DNA of 64,000 bases from Amaricoccus macauensis (GTDB lineage: Bacteria > Pseudomonadota > Alphaproteobacteria > Rhodobacterales > Rhodobacteraceae), in NCBI RefSeq assembly GCF_014201905.1, contig NZ_JACHFM010000001.1, positions 1,130,994-1,194,993 of the forward strand, given 5' to 3'. The notes beneath the pieces were generated by a model. The model was not told where the DNA came from, did no database searches, and saw only the letters and a list, made by a program, of their open reading frames with translations. Positions 11,038 to 19,755 of this stretch are shown here, in pieces; position 1 is the stretch's first letter; each line of letters opens with the position of its first letter. The position numbers were made by a program, and so were the translations under genes.

Positions 11038-11973
11038 ATGGACCACATAGATGCCATCACCCTGAAGCAGCTCCGCGCCCTCGCCGCGATCGTGCGGAAC
11101 GGCAGCTTGACCGCCGCCGCGGAAGAGCTTCACGTCACCCCTCCCGCCGTCTCGACTCAGCTCCGTACCCTCGAGTCGAACGTGGGCCGGCCGGTGCTGA
11201 ACCGCGGCCCCGACGGCAAGGTTTCTCTCACCCCGACAGGGGAGGAACTCCTTGCCGCAGCGCACACAATTGAGACCCGGCTCGGCCTCTCGCGGGAACG
11301 TCTGCGGGCACTGGCCGAGGGGCGAAGTGGCCACGTATCGCTCGGAGTCGTGAGCACTGCCAAGTACTTCGCCCCCGGACTTGTCGCGCTCGCGCGCGAC
11401 GAAATGCCGGAAGTTTCCATCGCGCTTCGCGTGGGCAACCGCGAAGAGACCATCGCGGCGATGATGTCCGGCGAGACCGATCTCGCGGTGATGGGCCGCC
11501 CGCCCGTGGCGCCGGATGTCGTCTCCGAGCCCATCGGGCCGAACCCGCACGTTCTCGTCGTGCCGCCCGGCCACCGGTTGCTGAGCGGCTCGGTGACCGC
11601 GGAACGGCTCGAAGCGGAAACCTTCCTGCTCCGCGAGCACGGCTCGGGCACGCGCATCCTGACCGAGCGCTTCTTGGACGAAAGTCTGGGGGGGAGACCC
11701 TTCGTTTCAATGGAGCTCGGCACCAACGAGACCATCAAGCAGGGGGTGATGGCCGGACTCGGGGTGGCGATCCTCTCCGCCAATACCATCTTCGGAGAGG
11801 TGACGACGGGGCGACTCGCCGTGGCGCGGGCTCCCGGACTGCCCATCGTGCGCCAGTGGTTCGTCGTCCATCTGGAGGGCCGCCCGGTGGTGCCGGCGGC
11901 CGCGACCCTCGCCCGGTTCATCGTCGAGAATCGCGCCCGGGTCCTCCCCGACGCCGCCGGATTGCTCGGCTGA
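11038..11973 (+). CDS. cbbR: LysR-family transcriptional regulator CbbR
   Basis: LysR-type activator of CO2-fixation genes (311 aa from the chosen start). The N-terminal helix-turn-helix reads LRALAAIVRNGSLTAAAEEL followed by HVTPPAVSTQLRTLE, then the linker helix and a two-lobed periplasmic-binding-like effector domain (from about GHVSLGVVSTAKYFAP). CbbR proteins sense RuBP, NADPH or related metabolites. I start at ATG 11038 (MDHIDAITLKQLR), which gives the standard LysR N-terminus; a TTG at 11005 would add eleven residues. Position divergent from cbbF is the classic cbbR arrangement. Confidence 0.93.
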   Translation: MDHIDAITLKQLRALAAIVRNGSLTAAAEELHVTPPAVSTQLRTLESNVGRPVLNRGPDGKVSLTPTGEELLAAAHTIETRLGLSRERLRALAEGRSGHVSLGVVSTAKYFAPGLVALARDEMPEVSIALRVGNREETIAAMMSGETDLAVMGRPPVAPDVVSEPIGPNPHVLVVPPGHRLLSGSVTAERLEAETFLLREHGSGTRILTERFLDESLGGRPFVSMELGTNETIKQGVMAGLGVAILSANTIFGEVTTGRLAVARAPGLPIVRQWFVVHLEGRPVVPAAATLARFIVENRARVLPDAAGLLG

Positions 11974-12018
11974 GCGGCCCCGCCAGCCGACGACCTCGCC
12001 CGGTCCCGCGGGCCGGAC

Positions 12019-12140
12019 AAAAAAAACCCTGCGGATCGGTCGATCCGCAGGGAGGAAGCGATGTCCCGAAGGTGCTCACAGGAACATCGGTCCGGACGAA
12101 GTCCGGGCACGGGAGTATGCCGCAAGTCGTATGCGACGGT
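12019..12140 (-). ncRNA. Candidate small RNA with intrinsic terminator
   Basis: On the minus strand a perfect 12-bp palindromic stem (12027-12052) is followed by eight T (12026-12019), a textbook terminator, yet no recognisable minus-strand gene lies upstream. The preceding ~90 bases fold into three more hairpins in a row: GTCG/CGAC near 12140-12129, CCGGAC/GTCCGG near 12107-12092, and AUGUUCC/GGGACAU near 12087-12061. Unpaired CUUCCUCCC, an anti-Shine-Dalgarno-like motif, lies just before the terminator. A weak GCTAAC -10-like box sits 5'. An 86-aa frame (12076-12336) ends inside the hairpins but resembles nothing I know. Existence of a transcript is inferred. Confidence 0.4.
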
Positions 12141-12361
12141 TAGCCCCGGTCGATGAAGTTTCCGTAATCTGGCGGGCGATCGCCGAGCAGTCGTCCCGCT
12201 CGGGAAGAGGATCGCCGTTCGCTGGCGCGGATATCGGCCTTCTCGCTTGCAACCGGCGGCAACGCAAGATCTTCCTGTGACCCGCCATCCGATCCAGGGG
12301 CCGTTGCACCGTCCGGCTGCGGCTGTATAACAGCACGCGCAGCGACGGAGAGAGCCTTTTC

Positions 12362-13039
12362 GTGATCGAATTCGACGAGGCGGGGTTCAGCTACGGCGGG
12401 ACCTCGGTGTTACGAAACGTGTCCCTCACGCTTGCCCCGGGGTCGTTCCATTTCCTGATCGGGCCATCAGGCGTGGGCAAGACCACGCTTCTCCGGCTTT
12501 GCTACATGGATCTCGTCCCGACCGAGGGCGCCGTGCGCTTCTTCGGGACCGAGATCGCGCCGTCCGACCGCAACGCCGTCGCGGCACTGCGCCGGGCGGT
12601 TGGCGTCGTGCATCAGGACTGCCAGTTCCTCGACCACATGTCGGTCTTCGAGAACATCGCCCTGCCGCTCCGGGTCAGCGGCATTCCGGCTGCCGAGCGG
12701 GCGGGCGACATCGAGGCGCTGCTCGAATGGGTCGATCTTGGCGACCGTGTCGACGCCCTGCCGCCGGAACTGTCGGGTGGCGAGCGGCAGCGGGCGGCAC
12801 TCGCCCGCGCGGTGATCCTCAGCCCCGACGTCATCGTCGCAGACGAGCCGACCGGAAACGTTGACTGGGACATGGCGCAGCGCCTGCTGGCGCTCCTGGT
12901 GGAGCTGAACCGCATGGGCAAGACCGTGGTGATCGCCACCCACGACCTGAACCTGATCCGCGCCGCCAAGGGCCGGGTCGCGGCCCGCGTTCTGCGCCTC
13001 GCGAACGGACAGGTCCAGCCGGCGGGAGCCGACCTGTGA
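12362..13039 (+). CDS. ftsE: Cell division ABC transporter ATPase FtsE
   Basis: ATPase of the FtsEX complex, which couples divisome assembly to peptidoglycan hydrolase activation at the septum. The 225-aa protein has Walker A GPSGVGKTT, Q-loop VVHQDCQFLDHMSV, signature LSGGERQRAALARA, Walker B VIVADEPT and switch His in IATHD. Translation starts with GTG at 12362. It overlaps ftsX by four bases. The upstream 388-base gap holds no plus-strand gene, but does hold the minus-strand small-RNA candidate. Confidence 0.96.
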   Translation: MIEFDEAGFSYGGTSVLRNVSLTLAPGSFHFLIGPSGVGKTTLLRLCYMDLVPTEGAVRFFGTEIAPSDRNAVAALRRAVGVVHQDCQFLDHMSVFENIALPLRVSGIPAAERAGDIEALLEWVDLGDRVDALPPELSGGERQRAALARAVILSPDVIVADEPTGNVDWDMAQRLLALLVELNRMGKTVVIATHDLNLIRAAKGRVAARVLRLANGQVQPAGADL

Positions 13040-13944
13040 TCGGCCGCCGCTTCCGGGCGATCGGCGGCTGGCTCGCCGACGCGGACGGCGCCGACCGCGT
13101 GGTACCGCGCGGCCTTCATGCCGGGCTTTCGGTGGGCTTTCTCTCGGCAATGATGGCGTTTCTCGCGGTGCTTGCCCTCGCCCTCGCCCTCGCCGCCGGC
13201 CGGCTGGCGCACTCCTGGGAAAGCGAGATCGCCGACACCGCGACTCTCCAGATCCTCGCCGGCGACGACGGCATCGAGGAACAGGCGCGTGCGGCGCTCA
13301 ATGTGCTGCGCACGACGCCCGGCATCCAGTCGGTGCGAATGGTCGAACTCGCCGAGCAGGAGCGCCTGCTGGAGCCGTGGCTCGGGCCGGACATTCCGGT
13401 GGAGAGCCTGCCGCTGCCGCTCCTGATCGAGGTGCAGACCGACCGGGACATGCTGAACGTGCCGAGCCTCCGGCTCCGGCTCGAAGCCGAAGCGCCCGGC
13501 GCGGTCTATGACGACCACGCCGCCTGGCGTCAGCCCCTCGTGGTGACGGCCGAACGGCTCCGGATCTTCGCGATCGCCTGCCTTGCGCTCATGACGCTGG
13601 CGCTCGCCGTGGTGCTCGGCCTTGCCGCCACGGCCGCCACGGCCGCGAACGGAAATGCCATCCAGACGCTGCGGCTCGTGGGCGCCCGCGACGACTTCAT
13701 CGTTCGCGCCTTCACCCGACGCTTCACCTTCGGCGCCGCCGCCGGCGCGGTGCTCGGCACCGCGGTCGGGGTGCTGCTGCTCGCCTTCCTGCCGCAGGCG
13801 AGCGAACAGGGCTTCTTCCTCGTGGGCATCGGCCTCACCGGCTGGGGCTGGGCCGCACCCGTCCTCGTACCGGTCACCGCCGCCGTCGTCGCCTGGGCCG
13901 CCACGCGGCGCGCGACGAAGGCGAGCCTCTGGCGCTGGAGCTGA
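13036..13944 (+). CDS. ftsX: Cell division protein FtsX
   Basis: Integral membrane partner of FtsE (302 aa, GTG start inside the ftsE stop). It has an N-terminal cytoplasmic stretch, a first membrane helix around residues 35-60, a periplasmic domain of roughly 100 residues that in other bacteria contacts murein-hydrolase activators, and three more helices in the C-terminal half (near ALMTLALAVVLGLAATAA, AAGAVLGTAVGVLLLAFL and WAAPVLVPVTAAVVAWAA). Sequence conservation in FtsX is low and the call rests on topology plus the overlap with ftsE. The degenerate LytM protein at 33601-34845 is a possible downstream effector. Confidence 0.92.
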   Translation: MIGRRFRAIGGWLADADGADRVVPRGLHAGLSVGFLSAMMAFLAVLALALALAAGRLAHSWESEIADTATLQILAGDDGIEEQARAALNVLRTTPGIQSVRMVELAEQERLLEPWLGPDIPVESLPLPLLIEVQTDRDMLNVPSLRLRLEAEAPGAVYDDHAAWRQPLVVTAERLRIFAIACLALMTLALAVVLGLAATAATAANGNAIQTLRLVGARDDFIVRAFTRRFTFGAAAGAVLGTAVGVLLLAFLPQASEQGFFLVGIGLTGWGWAAPVLVPVTAAVVAWAATRRATKASLWRWS

Positions 13945-13949
13945 CCCGG

Positions 13950-14714
13950 ATGCAGCTCGTCCGCTCCGCGATCTTCGAGGTTCTGATCTATCTGGTCATG
14001 GCGGTCATGGGCATCCTCGGGGCGCCCTTCGCCCTCTGGTCGGTCAATGGCGCCTATGCGGTCTGCCGGGCTTATGCCCGCGTCGTCTTCTTTCTCGCCC
14101 GGGTGATCTGCGGCCTGCGGGTCGAGGTCCGGGGCGAGGTGCCCACCGGCGAGGTGCTCGTCACCGCCAAGCACCAGTCGTTCCTCGACATCCTGATGAT
14201 CTTCGAGGCGCTGCCGCGCGCGAAGTTCGTCATGAAGAAGGAGCTGAAGTGGACGCCCTTCATCGGGCTCTACGCGCTCCGCATCGGCTCGACGCCGGTC
14301 GCGCGCGGCCGCAAGGGCAAGGCGATGACCGAGATGGTCGCCCACGCGGGCCGCGCCACCGAGGCGCGCCAGCTCGTGATCTATCCGCAGGGAACCCGCG
14401 TCGCGCCGGGCGCGCGTCCGCCGTTCAAGGTGGGCGCCGGCGTTCTCTACGACCGGCTTGGCGGCGAATGCGTCCCCGTCGCCACCAACGCCGGGGTGTT
14501 CTGGGGCCGGCGCACGCTCCGAAAGCGGCCCGGGCTCGCGGTGGTCGAGTTCCTCACGCCGATCGAGCCGGGCCTGCCGATCACCGAGTTCATGGCCCGG
14601 ATGGAGAACACGGTCGAGGATGCCTCCGACCGGCTGATGCGCGAGGCGGGCTTCGACCCCGGTCCGCGCGCCGAACGCACGCCCGCGGACTACGGCGAGC
14701 GCCGGCCGAGGTAG
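13950..14714 (+). CDS. plsC: 1-acyl-sn-glycerol-3-phosphate acyltransferase
   Basis: Membrane-bound LPA acyltransferase (254 aa) producing phosphatidic acid for phospholipid synthesis. The acyltransferase boxes are KHQSFLD (the HX4D catalytic motif), the GSTPVARG segment, and YPQGTR followed by PFKVGAG. An N-terminal membrane helix, around residues 8-30, precedes the catalytic domain. It starts five bases after the ftsX stop and is probably cotranscribed with ftsEX. It converges on accA, another lipid gene, across a 64-base gap with no clear terminator. Confidence 0.94.
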   Translation: MQLVRSAIFEVLIYLVMAVMGILGAPFALWSVNGAYAVCRAYARVVFFLARVICGLRVEVRGEVPTGEVLVTAKHQSFLDILMIFEALPRAKFVMKKELKWTPFIGLYALRIGSTPVARGRKGKAMTEMVAHAGRATEARQLVIYPQGTRVAPGARPPFKVGAGVLYDRLGGECVPVATNAGVFWGRRTLRKRPGLAVVEFLTPIEPGLPITEFMARMENTVEDASDRLMREAGFDPGPRAERTPADYGERRPR

Positions 14715-14778
14715 CCGCCGGCCGAGACCTGGGCCTTCGCCGTGGGCTTCGCCCCAGTCGCCACCCCGGTCGCCGCCC

Positions 14779-15741
14779 TCAGGCGACGAGCGACTTCTGC
14801 CCCATGTCGAGGAACTTCTTGCGGCGCGCCTTGCGCAGATCGTTGCGCTTCACCCCGTCGAGCTCGCCGAGAAGCTCGCCGATCGCCGTGCCGACGCGGG
14901 CGATCGCCTCGTTCTTGTCGCGCTGCGCACCGCCGCGCGGCTCGGGGATCACCCGGTCGATGATGCCGAGGTTCAGGAGATCCTGCGCGGTCAGGCGCAG
15001 CGCCTCGGCGGCCTCCCGCATCTTCTCGGCGTCCTTCCAGAGGATCGACGCGCACCCCTCGGGCGAGATCACCGAATAGATCGAATGCTCCAGCATGGCG
15101 ATCCGGTCGGCGGTGGCAAAGGCCACCGCGCCGCCCGAGCCACCCTCACCGATGATGACGGCGACGACCGGCACGCCGACCTGCAGGCATTTCTCGGTGC
15201 AGCGCGCGATCGCCTCGGCCTGACCGCGCTCCTCGGCGCCCTTGCCCGGATAGGCACCGGGCGTGTCGACCAGCGCCACCACCGGCAGGCCGAACCGGTC
15301 GGCCAGATCCATCAGGCGGATCGCCTTGCGATAGCCCTCGGGGCGCGCCATGCCGAAGTTGCGGGCGATGCGCGAGCGGGTGTCGTTGCCCTTCTCGTGG
15401 CCGATCACCACCACCGAGCGGCCGTCGAGCCGGGCGAGGCCCCCCATGATGGCGTGATCGTCGGCGAAATTGCGATCACCGGCGAGCGGCGTCCACTCGC
15501 TGAACAGCGCCTCGATGTAGTCCTTGCAGTGCGGCCGGTCCGGGTGGCGCGCGACCAGCGTCTTCCGCCAAGGATCGAGGTTGCGATAGAGGTCATCCAG
15601 CAGACTGTCGGCCTTGCGATCCAGCGCGGCCGCTTCGTCGGCGACGTTCATCTCGGCGTTCTTGCGGGCGAGGGTCCGCAGATCCTCGGCCTTGCCCTCG
15701 ATCTCGGCGAGGCCCTTTTCAAAGTCGAGATACGTCTGCAT
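14779..15741 (-). CDS. accA: Acetyl-CoA carboxylase carboxyltransferase subunit alpha
   Basis: Alpha half of the carboxyltransferase that moves the carboxyl group from biotin to acetyl-CoA, the first committed step of fatty acid synthesis; it works with AccD, AccB and AccC encoded elsewhere. The 320-aa protein begins [17 protein letters not shown] and shows the crotonase-fold carboxyltransferase signatures [36 protein letters not shown] and [18 protein letters not shown] site precedes the ATG. A promoter-like pair lies in the gap behind the TIGR02302 gene, so it may be transcribed on its own. Confidence 0.97.
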   Translation of the reverse strand: MQTYLDFEKGLAEIEGKAEDLRTLARKNAEMNVADEAAALDRKADSLLDDLYRNLDPWRKTLVARHPDRPHCKDYIEALFSEWTPLAGDRNFADDHAIMGGLARLDGRSVVVIGHEKGNDTRSRIARNFGMARPEGYRKAIRLMDLADRFGLPVVALVDTPGAYPGKGAEERGQAEAIARCTEKCLQVGVPVVAVIIGEGGSGGAVAFATADRIAMLEHSIYSVISPEGCASILWKDAEKMREAAEALRLTAQDLLNLGIIDRVIPEPRGGAQRDKNEAIARVGTAIGELLGELDGVKRNDLRKARRKKFLDMGQKSLVA

Positions 15742-15764
15742 GTCCGCTCCGTCAGTTCGGGCCG

Positions 15765-15793
15765 TATATTGAGCGGCGAGGGAAGGATTGCAA
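15765..15793 (-). promoter_or_regulatory. Possible accA promoter
   Basis: On the minus strand TTGCAA (15793-15788) is followed after 17 bases by AATATA (15770-15765), about 24 bases before the accA ATG. It matches sigma-70 boxes only partly (4/6 and 3/6), and the leader would be short. Confidence 0.3.
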
Positions 15794-15863
15794 CCCGTGC
15801 GGGTGCGCGGGGGCCGGGCGGCGTGATCGACGGCAGACGCCTGAAATCACGACCATTCTCCGA

Positions 15864-18419
15864 TCAGAACATATCGAGAAGCCGGCGGAGGTAGTCGAGT
15901 TCGACCTCCGGCCGCTGCATGTCGCCCGACCGGCGGCGGATTTCATCGAGAAGCTGGCGCGCCCGCCCGGCGCTGTCGGCCTCGGGCAGCATGTTCTGGC
16001 CGGTGCCGATACCGCCGCGCGAACCGATCGGCCGGCCGAGCGGATCGCGCCCGTTCTCGGCGCTCGACTCGCCCGCGCTCTGCCCCTGTTCGCCCTCGCC
16101 CTCCGACGGGTCGCGCCCGGCGCGGCGCATGTCGTCGCCCATCTGGCGCACGCCCTCATGCAGGTTGTCGATGGCGTCGGCCTGCCGGTCGAGCGCGCCG
16201 GCGATGTCACCGTCCCGGAGCCCGTCGCGCGCCTCGCCCATGCTGCGCTCGGCATCTTCCAGCGCCTGTCGCGTCGCATCGCTGCTGCCGCCCGGCAGGT
16301 TGCGCTGCAATTCCTCCATCAACCCACGCAAGGCCTCCTGCCGCTCGGCGAGGCTGCGCGACTCATCACCCCCCTGCCCCGGCTGGCCTTGACCCGGCTG
16401 GCCCTGTCCCTGCTGACCCGGGCGGTTCTGGCCGAACTGGCGCTGAAGCTGCTGGAAACTGTCGTCGGCGAGCCCCTGCTGCTCGCGCAGCGCGTCCGCG
16501 AGGCCCTGCATCGACTGCTGGCCCTCGCCCTCCTGACCGGGCTGACCCTGCCCCTGCCCCATCATCATCTGCATGTTGTCGAGCATCTGCTGGAGCATAT
16601 CGAGAAGCTGCTGCGCCTCGGCCTTCCGGCCCTGATCGGACAGCTCCTGGATGCGGTCCATGAGCTGCTGGATCTGGTCCTGGGTCATGGTCTGGCCCGG
16701 CGGGGTCTGCGCCTGCTGCTGATCGCCACGCTCGATCGCGTCGCGGGCCATCTGCTGCATGTAGTCGCGGGTCGCCTCGCGGAGCTCGTCCATCAGCCGG
16801 GCGATCTCCTCGTCGCTGGCGCCGTCCTCCAACGCCTGTTCCAGCCGCTCCTTGGCCTTGGCGAGCCGCTCCTTCGCGTCGCCGAGCCGGCCGCCCTCGA
16901 TCTCGACCGCAGCCTTCCACAGCGCCTCGGCCACCTCGTCGCGGACCTGCGCCACGCTGCCATCGGCGTCGGCGGCATTGAGGCGACGGATTGCGGTGCG
17001 CACCACGAGATAGGTCCGCGGGCTCTCGAAGATGCCCTCCGGCAGATAGGTCACGGCACGCAGCACCTGAACCACCCGCCGCGCATTCGTGCTCGACCAC
17101 AGCAGATCCCGGCGCTGCTCCACGAGCGCGGCGGCCAGCGGATCATAGAACGCCCGCATGGGCAGGATGGTCTCCACGGCCGGGCTCTCGCCGGTCTGGC
17201 CGACGGCGTCCTCGGCAGTCAGCCGCACGGTGACCGGCATCCCGGCGAACGGGCTCTTCGAGAAGTCCTCGACCAGCGTCTCGGCAAGATCGGTGGTGCC
17301 GCCACTCATCGGCAGCGGCAGATCGGTCGCGAGCGGCGGCCGCGCGTCGGGCACCGCCGCCAGACCGTAGACCCGATCGACGCGCGACAGATCGAGGCTG
17401 ATCTCCGCATGCGCCGCCGTCACGCCATGATCGTCCGAGGCAGCATAAGCGAGCCGCGTCTCGCCACCCGGCGCCCGCTCGAGCCCACCGCCGGTCAGCC
17501 GGATCGACGGCGCCGCGTCCGGCTCCATGGCAAAGGACCACTCGCCGAGCGGGCGACGGCCATCGCTCAGGCTGACGCTCCCGCTCTTCGTCACCTCGAA
17601 TTCCGCCGACTGGATGCCCGGCGCGGCCTCGACCAGCGCGGCCGGGGAGGAGGACACACCCTCGGTCAGCCCGAAGCTTCCCCCTTCGCCATAGGCGCGG
17701 AGCGTGATGCGGGTGCCCTGCGGCACCGCGACCGGCGCCCCGCCAGCCACCTCCGAGAGGTAGAGCGTCGGGCGCCCGGTGTAGGTGGGCGGCTCGGCCC
17801 AGCCCTCGAAACTCGGACCGCTCGCCGCCACCGGGTCACCGGCGGAGCCGAGCGCCGCGACCACCGACTCGACCCGTCGGTCGGGCGCGAAGAACAGCGC
17901 GGCGATCACCGCGACGAGCGCCCCGAGCCGGAGCGCCCAGGGGTCGAAGCGGGAGAGCCGCAGGTCGGGAACGATCGGCCGGGCCCGGGCCGCGACGGCG
18001 CGCATCCGCGCGAGATGCGCGGCCCAGACCGATTGCGCGGCGGGGTCGTCAGCGCCCAGCGCCGGCACGTCGCGCAGGCTCGCGAGCGGGCGGCCGGGGA
18101 GCGTCGCGTCCAGCCGCTCGCGGGCGGCGGCGGCACTCGGCCAGCGGAACCTGCGGACTCCGAGTCCGAGAAGCCCGAGGAGCACCAGCCCGACGACACC
18201 GGCAACAACCGTCACCTGCCCCCGCGCCAGCACCTCGGCGAGACCGAACGCGAAGGCCGCCCATGCGAGCGCAAGGAGGGAGAAGAACGGCCAGAACGCC
18301 CGGGTGAACGATTCGAGCCCCAGTGACAGGCGGCTACGCCGGATCACCCGGGCCAGCGCGTCACCGCTCCGGTCCGTCTCCCGCTGCGCTTTCGGTTCGT
18401 TCGGGCCGTCTGCTGGCAC
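15864..18419 (-). CDS. TIGR02302/DUF4175 family membrane protein
   Basis: Large alphaproteobacterial membrane protein of unknown function (851 aa). After a cytoplasmic N-terminus come two hydrophobic segments (about residues 38-58 and 70-90) and a third near residue 155, then a long periplasmic-type domain. The last third is a Gln/Gly-rich, coiled-coil-like region with EGQGQPGQ-type low-complexity repeats (coding bases about 16080-16580). Family members lie beside lysA, as here (10-base gap behind lysA), but no enzymatic role is known to me. The GTG start at 18419 is supported by GGGAG six bases upstream. Confidence 0.88.
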   Translation of the reverse strand: MPADGPNEPKAQRETDRSGDALARVIRRSRLSLGLESFTRAFWPFFSLLALAWAAFAFGLAEVLARGQVTVVAGVVGLVLLGLLGLGVRRFRWPSAAAARERLDATLPGRPLASLRDVPALGADDPAAQSVWAAHLARMRAVAARARPIVPDLRLSRFDPWALRLGALVAVIAALFFAPDRRVESVVAALGSAGDPVAASGPSFEGWAEPPTYTGRPTLYLSEVAGGAPVAVPQGTRITLRAYGEGGSFGLTEGVSSSPAALVEAAPGIQSAEFEVTKSGSVSLSDGRRPLGEWSFAMEPDAAPSIRLTGGGLERAPGGETRLAYAASDDHGVTAAHAEISLDLSRVDRVYGLAAVPDARPPLATDLPLPMSGGTTDLAETLVEDFSKSPFAGMPVTVRLTAEDAVGQTGESPAVETILPMRAFYDPLAAALVEQRRDLLWSSTNARRVVQVLRAVTYLPEGIFESPRTYLVVRTAIRRLNAADADGSVAQVRDEVAEALWKAAVEIEGGRLGDAKERLAKAKERLEQALEDGASDEEIARLMDELREATRDYMQQMARDAIERGDQQQAQTPPGQTMTQDQIQQLMDRIQELSDQGRKAEAQQLLDMLQQMLDNMQMMMGQGQGQPGQEGEGQQSMQGLADALREQQGLADDSFQQLQRQFGQNRPGQQGQGQPGQGQPGQGGDESRSLAERQEALRGLMEELQRNLPGGSSDATRQALEDAERSMGEARDGLRDGDIAGALDRQADAIDNLHEGVRQMGDDMRRAGRDPSEGEGEQGQSAGESSAENGRDPLGRPIGSRGGIGTGQNMLPEADSAGRARQLLDEIRRRSGDMQRPEVELDYLRRLLDMF

Positions 18420-18429
18420 GCCGTCTCCC

Positions 18430-19707
18430 TTACGGGATCTCAGGGATCCACGACGGAATGCTATCGCGCTTCAGCATTTCGTCAAAGCTCGGACGGGCGC
18501 GCACCACGTCGAATTGATCACCCCGCACCAGCACCTCGGGAACCAGCGGCCGGGAATTGTACTCCGAGGCCATGACCGCGCCGTAGGCCCCGGCAGAGCG
18601 GAACGCCACGAGATCGCCGGAATCGAGCACCGGCAGCGGGCGCTCGCGGGCGAAGGTGTCGCCGGTCTCGCAGACCGGGCCGACCACATCGACGGGCGGC
18701 AGCTCGTCCCCCGGGCTCGACTCGGCCACCGGCACGATGTCATGCCATGCGTCGTACATCGCCGGGCGCACCAGATCGTTCATCGCCGCGTCGACGATCA
18801 GGAAATCCCGCCCCTCGCCATTCTTGCGCCAGATGACCCGGGTGAGCAGGATCCCGGCGTTGCCGACGATGAGCCGCCCGGGCTCGATCTCGATCTCGCA
18901 GCCGAGCGGGCCGACCGTGCGGCGGATGACCTCGCCATAGTCGAACGGCAGCGGCGGCGCCTCGTTGGCGCGGCGGTACGGGATGCCGAGACCGCCGCCG
19001 AGATCGACGCGGACGATGTCATGGCCATCGGCCCGGAGCGCGGGCACGAGCTCCGCGACCCGGGTAAAGGCCGTCTCGAACGGCGCTAGCTCGGTGAGCT
19101 GGCTGCCGATGTGCACATCGACACCGACGACGGCGATGCCCGGCAGCGCCGCCGCCTCGGCATAGACCTCACGGGCGCGGGCGATCGGGATGCCGAACTT
19201 GTTCTCCGACTTGCCGGTCGCGATCTTCGCATGGGTCTTCGCATCCACATCCGGGTTCACCCGGAGCGCGATCGGCGCGCGCAGCCCGAGGCTCGACGCC
19301 ACCTCCGAGAGGGCGAACAGCTCCGGCTCCGACTCGACGTTGAACTGGCGGATGCCGCCTTCGAGGGCGACGCGCATCTCCTCCCGCGTCTTGCCGACGC
19401 CCGAGAAGACGATGCGCTCGCCCGGCACGCCTGCGGCACGGGCGCGGCGGTACTCGCCCTCGCTCACCACGTCCATGCCGGCGCCGAGCGAGCCCATCAG
19501 CCGCAGGACGGCGAGGTTCGAGTTCGCCTTCACCGCATAGCAGATCAGATGGTCGAGACCGGCAAGCGCCTCCTCGAACACCCGGAAATGCCGGGTCAGG
19601 GTGGCGGTGGAATAGACATAGACCGGCGTGCCCACCGCCTCGGCGATGGTCGTCAGCGGCACGTCCTCGGCGTGGAGAATGCCGTCGCGGTAGGTGAAAT
19701 GGTCCAT
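18430..19707 (-). CDS. lysA: Diaminopimelate decarboxylase
   Basis: PLP enzyme (425 aa) making L-lysine from meso-diaminopimelate, the last step of lysine synthesis. Fold type III motifs are clear: YAVKANSN with the Schiff-base lysine, the HIGSQ motif, RVDLGGGLGIPYR, EPGRLIVGNAG, and the C-terminal VGPVCETGDTFA with the substrate-binding Cys of the neighbouring subunit, followed by GAYG. It is followed 10 bases later by the TIGR02302 gene. Length and motifs are normal. Confidence 0.97.
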   Translation of the reverse strand: MDHFTYRDGILHAEDVPLTTIAEAVGTPVYVYSTATLTRHFRVFEEALAGLDHLICYAVKANSNLAVLRLMGSLGAGMDVVSEGEYRRARAAGVPGERIVFSGVGKTREEMRVALEGGIRQFNVESEPELFALSEVASSLGLRAPIALRVNPDVDAKTHAKIATGKSENKFGIPIARAREVYAEAAALPGIAVVGVDVHIGSQLTELAPFETAFTRVAELVPALRADGHDIVRVDLGGGLGIPYRRANEAPPLPFDYGEVIRRTVGPLGCEIEIEPGRLIVGNAGILLTRVIWRKNGEGRDFLIVDAAMNDLVRPAMYDAWHDIVPVAESSPGDELPPVDVVGPVCETGDTFARERPLPVLDSGDLVAFRSAGAYGAVMASEYNSRPLVPEVLVRGDQFDVVRARPSFDEMLKRDSIPSWIPEIP

Positions 19708-19755
19708 TTGCGCCCTCGGGATCGCCGGTTCCCTATCGCGGCGCCGCCGTCGGGA

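Noticed and set aside
14715-14778. Terminator between plsC and accA
   Set aside because: Only imperfect GC-rich pairings and no T-run on either strand.
16158-18326. 722-codon plus-strand frame
   Set aside because: Antisense to the TIGR02302 gene; no domain or ribosome site.
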